Below are positions 1-5,657 of a DNA stretch of 5,823 nucleotides, in pieces; position 1 is the stretch's first letter, and each line of letters starts with the position of its first letter. The stretch comes from Succinivibrionaceae bacterium UBA3769 (GTDB taxonomy: Bacteria; Pseudomonadota; Gammaproteobacteria; Enterobacterales; Succinivibrionaceae). The notes under the pieces are model-generated. The model worked only from the letters and a program-made list of their open reading frames with translations, was not told the DNA's origin and made no database searches. A program made the position numbers and the translations under genes. The DNA lies in NCBI GenBank assembly GCA_002372325.1, contig DFFT01000003.1, positions 1-5,823 on the forward strand. The letters run 5' to 3'.

Positions 1-281
1 TCCATTTTGGCTGCGGAACACAGGTCCAGTACCACGAATTTCGCCGGAATGCCGCCCCGGGAAAGACTGTCAGCGAGAGTGATAAAGTCCGGAGCGTCCT
101 TGGCCCGGATCTCTCCGGTGATGGTGATATAGCCTTCCCCGCTGTCCAATCTGGAGAAGCCGATATCCGCGGCGAGAGACATGGCAGAACCGGAAAGCAG
201 CGAGCCCAAAATCAGGGAACCGCAAAAAACAGAACTGCCGCAAAACCGCGCAATACCGGCAAGGAATCCGCACCGTTTCAT
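1..281 (-). CDS. exported protein of unknown function, N-terminal part (runs off left edge)
   Basis: An open frame runs from ATG at 281-279 leftwards to the window edge without a stop, giving 93 residues. The start is supported by a strong Shine-Dalgarno site (AAAGGAGG, five bases before ATG). The N-terminus MKRCGFLAGIARF is basic, followed by a hydrophobic, small-residue stretch to about residue 38 and a plausible signal peptidase site after SLAA (residues 35-38). The protein is therefore probably exported. The mature part, with GYITITGEIRAKDAPDFITL and later KFVVLDL, has the look of a beta-alpha-beta segment from ClpP/crotonase-fold periplasmic proteins (ITGEI...F...VVLxS). The usual SPGG after the second strand is not there (CSAAK instead), so that assignment is only a suggestion. 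It is divergent from the cas genes, and nothing ties it to CRISPR function. Confidence 0.72.
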   Translation of the reverse strand, partial: MKRCGFLAGIARFCGSSVFCGSLILGSLLSGSAMSLAADIGFSRLDSGEGYITITGEIRAKDAPDFITLADSLSRGGIPAKFVVLDLCSAAKM

Positions 282-420
282 AAAGGCCTCCTTTGCGCCG
301 AATGGGAGCTCGGTCGTGAGTGTCTGGAACTCATCCGGGGATCTGCTGTTTCCGGAATCTGGTTTCAGAGCTGTCAGGATGAATGCTCCCCTTCTCATTA
401 ATTATCCATCATTGCTAATA

Positions 421-448
421 AATATACCTTTAAGAGCATCACATTCAA
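421..448 (-). promoter_or_regulatory. candidate sigma70-type promoter for the exported-protein gene
   Basis: Read on the minus strand, TTGAAT (448-443) and TATATT (426-421) are separated by 16 bases. They match the -35 and -10 consensus at four and five of six positions. They sit in the most AT-rich stretch of this part of the window and point towards the ATG at 281, implying an untranslated leader of roughly 130 bases. This is a pattern match only. Confidence 0.42.
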
Positions 449-566
449 CACATTGGTAAAAAATCTTTATGAGATTCCAGACGGGCTCACGGCGGAAACA
501 TCGCTTTAGAAGCTTAATGGATAAACCCGAAGTTACCGGGAAGAACCGCAGGAGAGGAATTTTCAG

Positions 567-614
567 AGTTCATAACATGGGATCTTTTCAGGAGCTCTCT
601 TCATGGCATGAACT
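567..614. repeat. imperfect palindrome upstream of cas4-cas1
   Basis: The arms AGTTCATAACATG (567-579) and CATGGCATGAACT (602-614) are inverted copies matching at 11 of 13 positions, around a 22-base centre. The right arm is followed by T-rich sequence (TTTTGCACTTTTTATTT). It could be an RNA hairpin, a weak plus-strand terminator or a protein-binding site 180-220 bp ahead of cas4-cas1. The sequence does not tell which. Confidence 0.4.
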
Positions 615-790
615 TTTGCACTTTTTATTTCCGTTTGCGGATCTTTTCTGTAAGAGAATTGAAACACCCAAAGGGTAATTTGGGCCATGGCCGTTTTGGA
701 ACTTGTCCGGGATGCAATAAAAACAGGGCGTTTCCGACGGCCTTTCCGGAATCTTTACCAAGAACACTCAGACAAAAAAAGGAACCCGTT

Positions 791-2635
791 ATGACTGCTG
801 CATCCTCCCCCGCTAATTCCGCTGCATCTCATGATTATTCTGCCGCCGCTTCCTCCGGGGCTGCCGTTTCTTCCGGCGTTCCCGGGCGGAATAAGAATCT
901 CCGCCTCACCTGGAAGGCTGTCATTACCGGTCAGTCTTGTCCCCGGAAACTCTGGAATCAGTACCATGAAGCCATGATTAGCGAGGAAGAGGACAGTGTC
1001 TCCGTTCCGTCTGAAAATACCGGTTCCGATATCATGCCTCTTGATGTTCCCGCCGTGATTCGTTCCAATGCCGGCCTGACAACCATCATTGATGATCGCT
1101 GCCGGGAGTTCGACGCCCTCCTGAAAAAACTGAACCAGAATGCCAAAACCGATCTGGTATCTCTGGAAACCCTGCGTTTATCCAGCTCTGACCAGATCTT
1201 CGAGGGCATCATGCGCATCTACTGTCTGAACAGCCTGATTGTGACCGCCATCTCCCCGCTGGAAAAGCATGCCCCGGAGGAGCAGCGGCTTATTCTGAAG
1301 TTTCATTACTGGCTGATGACGGAGCGCGGGAGGCACTGCGACGGCGGTCTTCTGCGGGATCCCCTGACCGGCCTTACCAGTCTGGAAACATTTTCAGAAG
1401 AGGAGATGACGGAGTTCCGGAAGCTTATGGTCAGCCTGAAGGCCGCAGTTCTCAGCGACACTCCCCCGGCGGTAACCAAGACCTGCGCCCGATGCTCCCG
1501 CTGTCCGGATCTGGATCAGTGCGCTTCCGATGCCATCACTCCGGGCATTGCCGATTTTGAAAACATGTCCGATGAGGAAAGACAGCTTTACCTCAAAAAC
1601 GATTATGAAAAATACCCCCTCTTTGTCTGCACTCAGGGCAGCAGGATTTCCGTTACCGGCAAATGTCTGATAATCCAGAATGACAGCTTCCCGGAAATCA
1701 GAAAGCCTCTGGCCGAACTCAGCGCTCTTGTTCTGGTGGGCGGCATCAATCTCACCACTCCCTGCCTGAAAACCCTGGGCCAGGAAGGGATTCCGGTGGT
1801 ATTCACTTCCACAACCGGAAAATGCCATGCCGTCTCCGTGGGGCCGGAAAGCGCCTATAAAAATGCCGCTGCCCTGAAATGCCAGGTAGAGACCGCTCAG
1901 GATCCCGAAAAGAGCATCGCCATTGCCAGAAGTCTGGTGGCTGCCAAAATCAGGAATCAGGTCAGCCTGATCAGAAAGATCTCCCGGGAAGCCTGCCAGA
2001 GTCCAAAAATCAAAAACTGCATTGCCCAGCTTAACAGACTCGCTGCCGCCTGTTTATCGGCCAAAAACATCGGTCAGCTTATGGGACTGGAAGGAGAAGC
2101 TGCGTCATCCTACTTTGACAACCTTGCCGAGAAAATTTCAGAAAGCGGCAGCGAACTCGCCATGAACGGCAGAAACCGGCGGCCGCCCCGGGATCCTGTT
2201 AACGCTCTGATATCCTTCGGGTATGCTCTCCTGCTTCAGAATGTAGTGGCCGCCCTGAAATCCTGCGGGCTCTGCGAATGGCTGGGCGTGCTGCACACCG
2301 AACGTTCCGGCAAACCATCTCTGGCCTTGGATCTTATGGAGGAGTTCCGCTCTCCGGTGGTGGATGCCCTGATGGTCACCATTGTCAGAAAGAATATCTT
2401 CAAACCCTCTGATTTCGAGGAGAAATACGACAATGATAATGAACGCTATGTTTCCCTGACCGAAAACTCCCGTAAAAAGTTCATTTCTTTGTTTCAAAGA
2501 AGGCTGGATACCTTATGCACCCACAGGCTTTCCGGGAGACGCTGCTCCTGGCGGGAATCCATCTATCTTCAGGCCGGAGTATTTCTGCGGACTATCAGGG
2601 GAGATCTTACCAGTTATGTAGGCATGGAGTTTTGA
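791..2635 (+). CDS. cas4-cas1: Cas4-Cas1 fusion protein, CRISPR spacer acquisition (Cas4 nuclease motifs not found)
   Basis: This 614-aa protein joins a Cas4-like domain (about 38-245) to a full Cas1 integrase (about 275-614). The first 35 residues are low-complexity Ala/Ser. The Cas4 part starts with CPRKLW (Cys50) and ends with C235-x2-C238-x5-C244, the usual Fe-S cluster ligands. Between them I find neither GxxD nor ExK, and there is no His between 59 and 160, so it may be catalytically inactive. The Cas1 part has RNRRPPRDPVNALISFGYAL (461-480), Glu434 in GLEGEAA, His502 in VLHTE and Asp514 in LALDLMEEFR, the expected metal ligands. Cas1 with Cas2 integrates prespacers into the array; in fused systems Cas4 selects and trims PAM-bearing ends. 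ATG 791 is chosen because AAGGA lies 8 bases upstream. The frame is open back to ATG 608, but that added sequence is not Cas4-like. Fusions are known in types I-G and V-B. Confidence 0.93.
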   Translation: MTAASSPANSAASHDYSAAASSGAAVSSGVPGRNKNLRLTWKAVITGQSCPRKLWNQYHEAMISEEEDSVSVPSENTGSDIMPLDVPAVIRSNAGLTTIIDDRCREFDALLKKLNQNAKTDLVSLETLRLSSSDQIFEGIMRIYCLNSLIVTAISPLEKHAPEEQRLILKFHYWLMTERGRHCDGGLLRDPLTGLTSLETFSEEEMTEFRKLMVSLKAAVLSDTPPAVTKTCARCSRCPDLDQCASDAITPGIADFENMSDEERQLYLKNDYEKYPLFVCTQGSRISVTGKCLIIQNDSFPEIRKPLAELSALVLVGGINLTTPCLKTLGQEGIPVVFTSTTGKCHAVSVGPESAYKNAAALKCQVETAQDPEKSIAIARSLVAAKIRNQVSLIRKISREACQSPKIKNCIAQLNRLAAACLSAKNIGQLMGLEGEAASSYFDNLAEKISESGSELAMNGRNRRPPRDPVNALISFGYALLLQNVVAALKSCGLCEWLGVLHTERSGKPSLALDLMEEFRSPVVDALMVTIVRKNIFKPSDFEEKYDNDNERYVSLTENSRKKFISLFQRRLDTLCTHRLSGRRCSWRESIYLQAGVFLRTIRGDLTSYVGMEF

Positions 2636-2652
2636 AACATGGAGTTCTGATC

Positions 2653-2949
2653 ATGAAAAAATTCATCTTTGTCGCTTATGACATCACCATTGATAAAATA
2701 AGACGCCGTCTTGTGAAGTACCTGGAAAACTACGGCCACCGCATTCAGTACTCGGTATTCTGCATTCGGGTAACCGAGCGGGAGCTTTTTGAACTCAGGC
2801 AGAACATTGAAAAGCTCACCGCTCCCGACCAGAACAAATCGGTAATCTTCATCCCGGGAGAAAATGCTCACATCGAAGAGGTTATTCCCCAAAACCTGGA
2901 CATCATCGGGGACATAAAGAGCTATCGCACGGAATCCTGCGTGGTGTGA
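2653..2949 (+). CDS. cas2: CRISPR-associated protein Cas2
   Basis: This 98-aa protein has the usual Cas2 size and ferredoxin-like pattern. A first beta strand ends in the conserved Asp (KKFIFVAYDIT, Asp10). RRRLVKYLENYGHRIQYSVF (18-37) is the typical helix and second strand, and SVIFIP (63-68) a later strand. Cas2 dimers bridge two Cas1 dimers in the integration complex; nuclease activity is not needed for that role. The gene begins 17 bp after the cas4-cas1 stop with its own ribosome site (GGAG, 8 bases before ATG), so the two are almost certainly co-transcribed. The frame is open further upstream within the cas1 coding end, but the Cas2 fold begins at ATG 2653. It ends 20 bp from the convergent zinc-ribbon gene, with no obvious terminator between them. 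Confidence 0.95.
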   Translation: MKKFIFVAYDITIDKIRRRLVKYLENYGHRIQYSVFCIRVTERELFELRQNIEKLTAPDQNKSVIFIPGENAHIEEVIPQNLDIIGDIKSYRTESCVV

Positions 2950-2969
2950 ATGCAAAGTCCGGCTGACCG

Positions 2970-3671
2970 TCACTCATCACTGCTCCCGGATTCGGAATTT
3001 CGGGGTTCGGGCAGAATCTCCCTGTCACTATCGATAAAACTTCTGAGACTATTGCCCACAGCATGCAGATCTCCGTGCAGACTGTAAGGCGTATTAGAAG
3101 TGGAAAGCCGTACCAGTCTGCCGTCATCCAGAACAAACTTGCAGACATACTCGCCGCCGCACATCCCGTTATCCGGGCCGCCCTGGCATTTATCGAGTCC
3201 CAGTTTCCTTATCAGGGCGAAGATCTGGTCATAAACCTCTTTGTCCGCACGATAGCCCCGGTGTATTTCAGGGCCGCCGAACTCATTGCTGTAGGTGTGG
3301 AGCTGATACTCTCCGGAGGCTTCATCAAGATAAAGCACTGTCTCGTCATGAAGATCCCCCATGCCGGTAGCCACCGATTTCGAGCAGCAGTCCAGAAGCA
3401 TCTTAAGGCCCTTGTCGCTGGGAGGACAGTATCCCGGGGGAAGGCTGTCAGCGGGGAATCCCGGAAAACCGCCGAGAAACGGAGACATCACCCCTTTGAA
3501 AGGCATTCCGGCAGGAGCGGCCGGCGGGGGCGGTACTTCAGAGACCGGAACAGGAGCCGCCTTGTCCGCATCCAGAAGCATGCCGCATTCACAGCAGAAT
3601 TTGGAGGATTCCGATACGCTGGAATGGCAGTAAGGGCAGACAAAAGCAGCGGGGTTATTTAAATCAGTCAT
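2970..3671 (-). CDS. zinc-ribbon protein of unknown function
   Basis: This 233-aa protein, convergent with cas2, is not a recognised Cas family. Residues 12-29 form a zinc ribbon of the CPYC...FCCECG kind (Cys12, Cys15, Cys26, Cys29). A Pro/Ala/Gly-rich linker follows (about 38-84, including PPPPAAPAG), then a mixed alpha/beta domain (about 85-215). That domain carries further cysteines (82, 95, 96, 162, 171, 177) and a GGEYVCKFVLDDGRLVRLS strand pair. There is no signal peptide or membrane segment, so it is probably cytoplasmic. The start at 3671 gives the zinc ribbon its usual position close to the N-terminus, but the ribosome site is weak (GAG seven bases upstream). The gene lies just downstream of the terminator at 3705-3736, so it may have its own promoter overlapping that hairpin or depend on readthrough. 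Its position beside cas2 may be incidental. Confidence 0.82.
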   Translation of the reverse strand: MTDLNNPAAFVCPYCHSSVSESSKFCCECGMLLDADKAAPVPVSEVPPPPAAPAGMPFKGVMSPFLGGFPGFPADSLPPGYCPPSDKGLKMLLDCCSKSVATGMGDLHDETVLYLDEASGEYQLHTYSNEFGGPEIHRGYRADKEVYDQIFALIRKLGLDKCQGGPDNGMCGGEYVCKFVLDDGRLVRLSTSNTPYSLHGDLHAVGNSLRSFIDSDREILPEPRNSESGSSDE

Positions 3672-3704
3672 GACAAATCTCGCTTTGATTGATTTAAAAG
3701 CAGC

Positions 3705-3736
3705 AAAAACCCGGAAGATGTTTTTCTGCTTCCGGG
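3705..3736 (-). terminator. Rho-independent terminator of the 4946-3814 operon
   Basis: CCCGGAAG (3710-3717) and CTTCCGGG (3729-3736) form a perfect 8-bp stem with an 11-base loop. On the minus strand the stem is followed directly by five T residues (AAAAA at 3705-3709 on the given strand). On the plus strand no T tract follows, so it works leftwards. It sits 78 bp after the stop codon of the 3814-4506 gene and before the zinc-ribbon gene, marking a transcription boundary between them. Confidence 0.85.
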
Positions 3737-3813
3737 AAGTAATTCCGGGACACGCCCGTTCCTGTAACCGAATCCCTTTTTACCCGGCCAGTTTTACCCC
3801 TGTACCGCGGCTC

Positions 3814-4506
3814 TCAGGCATCCTTTTTCCTGAAATCAGGTTCAAGGATCCGGGCGCTGTCGGGGTTATAGCCGGAGATCTTCAGGAAGTAAAAGACACC
3901 GGGCTCCATGAACACCAGATAATCCCCCCAGAAAGCCATTTGGCGGGTGATGGCCCGGCCGGGGTTTTCCGGATCCCAGAAGCTCCCCATCAGGACATCC
4001 CGGAACTCGCCGGTGTAAATAACGGGATTCTTCCATACGCCGTAGCAGGAGAGATGGCTGCCGGATTTGGAAAGCTCCTTCAGGAACAGCGACAGCAGAT
4101 TTGTCTCCTGCTCGAACACATGAACGGAGAGCTGCTGCTCTTCCAGAGGCGTATAGGCCCTGACGTACGATCTGAAGAACCGGAAGCGGCCTTCGCTGCG
4201 GATTTTCAGGAAGCCGGGGAAGACATGAATTACGCCGGTGACGGACTTCTCGTATTCTATTTCCCCAGTGTACAAGCCAATGCTGGTGTTATTGATCCCG
4301 TAGGTGCTGAAAAGGTACTGCCCGTTGACATAAGGAGCCCGTTCGGGATCGCAGGATTCCATGTACTGAGACAGGAGAAATCTGCGGTACAGAAGCTCGC
4401 TGGTGGTGACCTTTTCAGGCTCTTTGAGATATTCCGCGAGCTCGTCCCGGCGGTGCTTCAGAAGAGGAGCAAGATCCTCATAGTCATAAAAAACGGTTGC
4501 GGCCAT
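3814..4506 (-). CDS. hypothetical protein, aromatic-rich, second gene of a two-gene operon
   Basis: I do not recognise this protein of 230 aa. It starts MAATVFYDYEDLAPLLKHRR, with a charged helical N-terminus (about 8-50), then a beta-rich middle and end unusually rich in Phe and Tyr (for example GRFRFFRSYVRAY and GDYLVFMEPGVFYFLKISGY). It has no signal peptide, clear membrane helix or metal-binding motif, so it is probably a soluble cytoplasmic protein. I chose ATG 4506 because AAGGGA lies seven bases upstream. In-frame ATGs at 4533 and 4551 have poorer ribosome sites; the 4551 start would make it 245 aa and leave only 5 bp to the upstream gene. A longer plus-strand frame overlaps it but reads as antisense. 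It follows the 4557-4946 gene on the same strand and is followed by a terminator. Confidence 0.75.
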   Translation of the reverse strand: MAATVFYDYEDLAPLLKHRRDELAEYLKEPEKVTTSELLYRRFLLSQYMESCDPERAPYVNGQYLFSTYGINNTSIGLYTGEIEYEKSVTGVIHVFPGFLKIRSEGRFRFFRSYVRAYTPLEEQQLSVHVFEQETNLLSLFLKELSKSGSHLSCYGVWKNPVIYTGEFRDVLMGSFWDPENPGRAITRQMAFWGDYLVFMEPGVFYFLKISGYNPDSARILEPDFRKKDA

Positions 4507-4556
4507 GGCTATTTCCCTTATTTTCGTTTGCATTAGTTTCCCGGCAGGCATGGCTG

Positions 4557-4946
4557 TTATCGCCTGTCCGCGGTAAAAACCAGCTCCGGAGCATCCGGAT
4601 CCTGTTCCATCCTGTCCAGGGAAATGCCTTCCTCATTGGCAACCCCGGTCTTTACCAGCAGGGATTCGACTCTGCGGAGATCGGCCATTTCCAGCCGTAC
4701 CTCCTTCACCATACTCTCGTCATTATCCCGGATCCCGTCTCGGAGCGTCTGGCAGTCGCTCTGGAACACGATCCCGAGATACTGCCAGAGTCCCTGCGGA
4801 GTGGCATTGGCTCCGTCCAGGAAATCAAGGAAATCATAAAAAACGGCATGCTCCTCGGCGCTGACCGCCATAGGATTGGATAACCCGTCCGTCAGGGAAA
4901 TAAGCCCGCACCTTAATTTAATCATCTGTTCGCTGCTCAGTTCCAT
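4557..4946 (-). CDS. small acidic hypothetical protein, first gene of a two-gene operon
   Basis: This 129-aa protein is not recognised. It is acidic and mostly helical by eye: MELSSEQMIKLRCGLISLTD, then EEHAVFYDFLDFLDGAN, then a charged stretch around ESMVKEVRLEMADLRRVESLLVKTG that could be a coiled coil. It has no export signal, membrane segment, DNA-binding helix-turn-helix or metal motif that I can see. ATG 4946 has a good ribosome site (AGGAG, nine bases upstream). It is followed within 50 bp by the 3814-4506 gene on the same strand, so the two probably share a transcript and possibly act together. It is the nearest gene to the left end of the array. A toxin-antitoxin or accessory role cannot be argued from the sequence. 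Confidence 0.75.
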   Translation of the reverse strand: MELSSEQMIKLRCGLISLTDGLSNPMAVSAEEHAVFYDFLDFLDGANATPQGLWQYLGIVFQSDCQTLRDGIRDNDESMVKEVRLEMADLRRVESLLVKTGVANEEGISLDRMEQDPDAPELVFTADRR

Positions 4947-5091
4947 GTTTCTGTTCTCCTGTCATCGTTCCCGGCAAACTCAAAAGAGATATTTCCTGAA
5001 TCATCAGCCTGGGAGACCAAGGCTGGGATTGCTTGAGTCCGGAGCGGAACGCGTGATTCCATTCATCTCAATGGCGACAATTGTATCGGGC

Positions 5092-5149
5092 CGCGGTAAA
5101 TGCGGCATGTCTCGGCATTCAGGCAGCGGCATTCGGGCATGTCGCGGTA
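5092..5149. repeat. nested direct repeats in mirrored order
   Basis: Three short words each occur twice in direct orientation, in mirror order around a centre near 5121-5126: CGCGGTA (5092-5098, 5143-5149), GGCATGTC (5104-5111, 5136-5143) and CGGCATTC (5113-5120, 5127-5134). The copies are exact. The function is unknown; it may be a protein-binding region or the product of local duplications. Confidence 0.5.
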
Positions 5150-5227
5150 CCTAAAAGATCCAAGACATTTTCCCGACGGCCCAAAGGCGGCTGCATGATT
5201 TTCAGCCAGCGGCTTAATCAGCAGACC

Positions 5228-5281
5228 TTGATACCGTAATTCGGACTTGATGCCGTAATTGTAACCAAAATTTGATTACGG
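5228..5281. repeat. 19-bp tandem direct repeat with inverted CCGTAAT copy
   Basis: Two adjacent 19-bp units (5228-5246 and 5247-5265) share TTGAT-CCGTAATT at the same places and differ at few positions. A third, inverted copy of the core (TGATTACGG, 5273-5281) lies just beyond. Together CCGTAAT (5253-5259) and ATTACGG (5275-5281) could also pair as a hairpin, followed by GAAGTTTTTGATTTT on the plus strand. Candidates are a regulator binding array, a weak plus-strand terminator, or a CRISPR flank signal. Confidence 0.45.
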
Positions 5282-5367
5282 AAGTTTTTGATTTTAGTGC
5301 GAAAGCGAAAGATGAGGTTAGATGGCAAAGTACAGTTCCGGATGAATGACTATTGAACGACAGGCTG

Positions 5368-5403
5368 TTGAATTCACCGCAAAAGGATCTCCCCCCATGC
5401 GGC
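5368..5403 (-). repeat. degenerate terminal CRISPR repeat
   Basis: The right 28 bases match the consensus except for one change (A for G at 5387). The left 8 bases are almost wholly diverged, or are shifted by a one-base insertion if the repeat begins GTTGAATTC at 5367. In the leftward reading this is the 3-prime end of the last repeat, which no longer has to give a handle to any spacer. That explains its decay and supports placing the leader on the right. Confidence 0.8.
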
Positions 5404-5511
5404 TGCGGGCCGGTGATTGGTAATCGTCAGTCCAGAGGTTTCAATACCGCAAAAGGGTCTCCCCCCATGCGGCTCCTCGAAGGAGAAACCAAGGAATATA
5501 AATATATGCGG

Positions 5512-5657
5512 GTTTCAATACCGCAAAAGGGTCTCCCCCCATGCGGCGTGAGAATGCCAAGGGGTTGCAGCTTGCTGTTGTCTGGTTTCAATACCGCAAA
5601 AGGGTCTCCCCCCATGCGGCGTGAGAATGCCAAGGGGTTGCAGCTTGCTGTTGTCTG
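5512..5657. repeat. tandem duplication of one 73-bp repeat-spacer unit
   Basis: The unit at 5512-5584 (repeat plus a 37-bp spacer beginning GTGAGAATGCC) is followed by an identical unit at 5585-5657. Two neighbouring spacers are thus the same. Recombination or slippage between repeats, or an assembly artefact, is more likely than two independent captures with identical ends. Confidence 0.95.

Larger units (their letters stand above)
282..790. other. non-coding interval between exported-protein gene and cas4-cas1
   Basis: This 509-bp stretch separates two divergent genes. I see no convincing gene in it. The short open frames present are low in quality, and the upstream extension of the cas4-cas1 frame to ATG 608 lacks a convincing ribosome site. 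It holds an AT-rich island (about 395-470) with a minus-strand promoter candidate and an imperfect palindrome at 567-614. A weak plus-strand promoter candidate also lies here (TTGGAA at 696-701 and TAAAAA at 718-723, 16 bases apart). That pair would place cas4-cas1 transcription start near 730, about 60 bases before its start codon, but I hold it at low confidence. Confidence 0.5.
4947..5366. other. non-coding interval between the hypothetical operon and the CRISPR array
   Basis: About 420 bp without a credible gene on either strand. It contains a nested set of short direct repeats (5092-5149), a small GGCTG/CAGCC hairpin (5189-5207), and a pair of 19-bp direct repeats with an inverted partial copy (5228-5281). 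The last 130 bp are more AT-rich than the rest. A TACAAT on the minus strand (5085-5080) could be a -10 element for the 4946 gene, but I see no good -35 with it. If the array is read leftwards, as I favour, this is the leader-distal flank. If it is read rightwards, the AT-rich part would be the leader. Confidence 0.5.

Noticed and set aside
181..678. Two short plus-strand open frames (181-459 and 469-678)
   Set aside because: The first overlaps the exported-protein gene antisense; the second has no ribosome site or family resemblance and overlaps the palindrome region.
608..790. Upstream extension of the cas4-cas1 frame to ATG 608 (61 extra residues)
   Set aside because: The added sequence does not look like Cas4, it overlaps the palindrome, and ATG 791 has a better-placed AAGGA ribosome site.
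2515..2652. Longer start for cas2 within the cas1 coding end
   Set aside because: It overlaps the cas1 C-terminus in another frame; the Cas2 fold starts at the MKKFIFVAYD methionine, which has its own GGAG.
3063..3662. 199-codon plus-strand open frame opposite the zinc-ribbon gene
   Set aside because: It is rich in Arg and lacks any family signal; the opposite strand encodes an unmistakable zinc ribbon at its N-terminus.
3670..4536. 288-codon plus-strand open frame
   Set aside because: It is antisense to the 3814-4506 gene, runs through the terminator hairpin, has no ribosome site and has an antisense-like composition. The minus-strand gene has a good site, an operon partner and a terminator.
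5011..5018. GGGAGACC match to the reverse-complement repeat, considered as a tracrRNA anti-repeat
   Set aside because: Only eight bases match, with no extended complementarity or following terminator. Likewise an ACCGCAAAA match near 219 lies inside a gene. I see no tracrRNA in the window.
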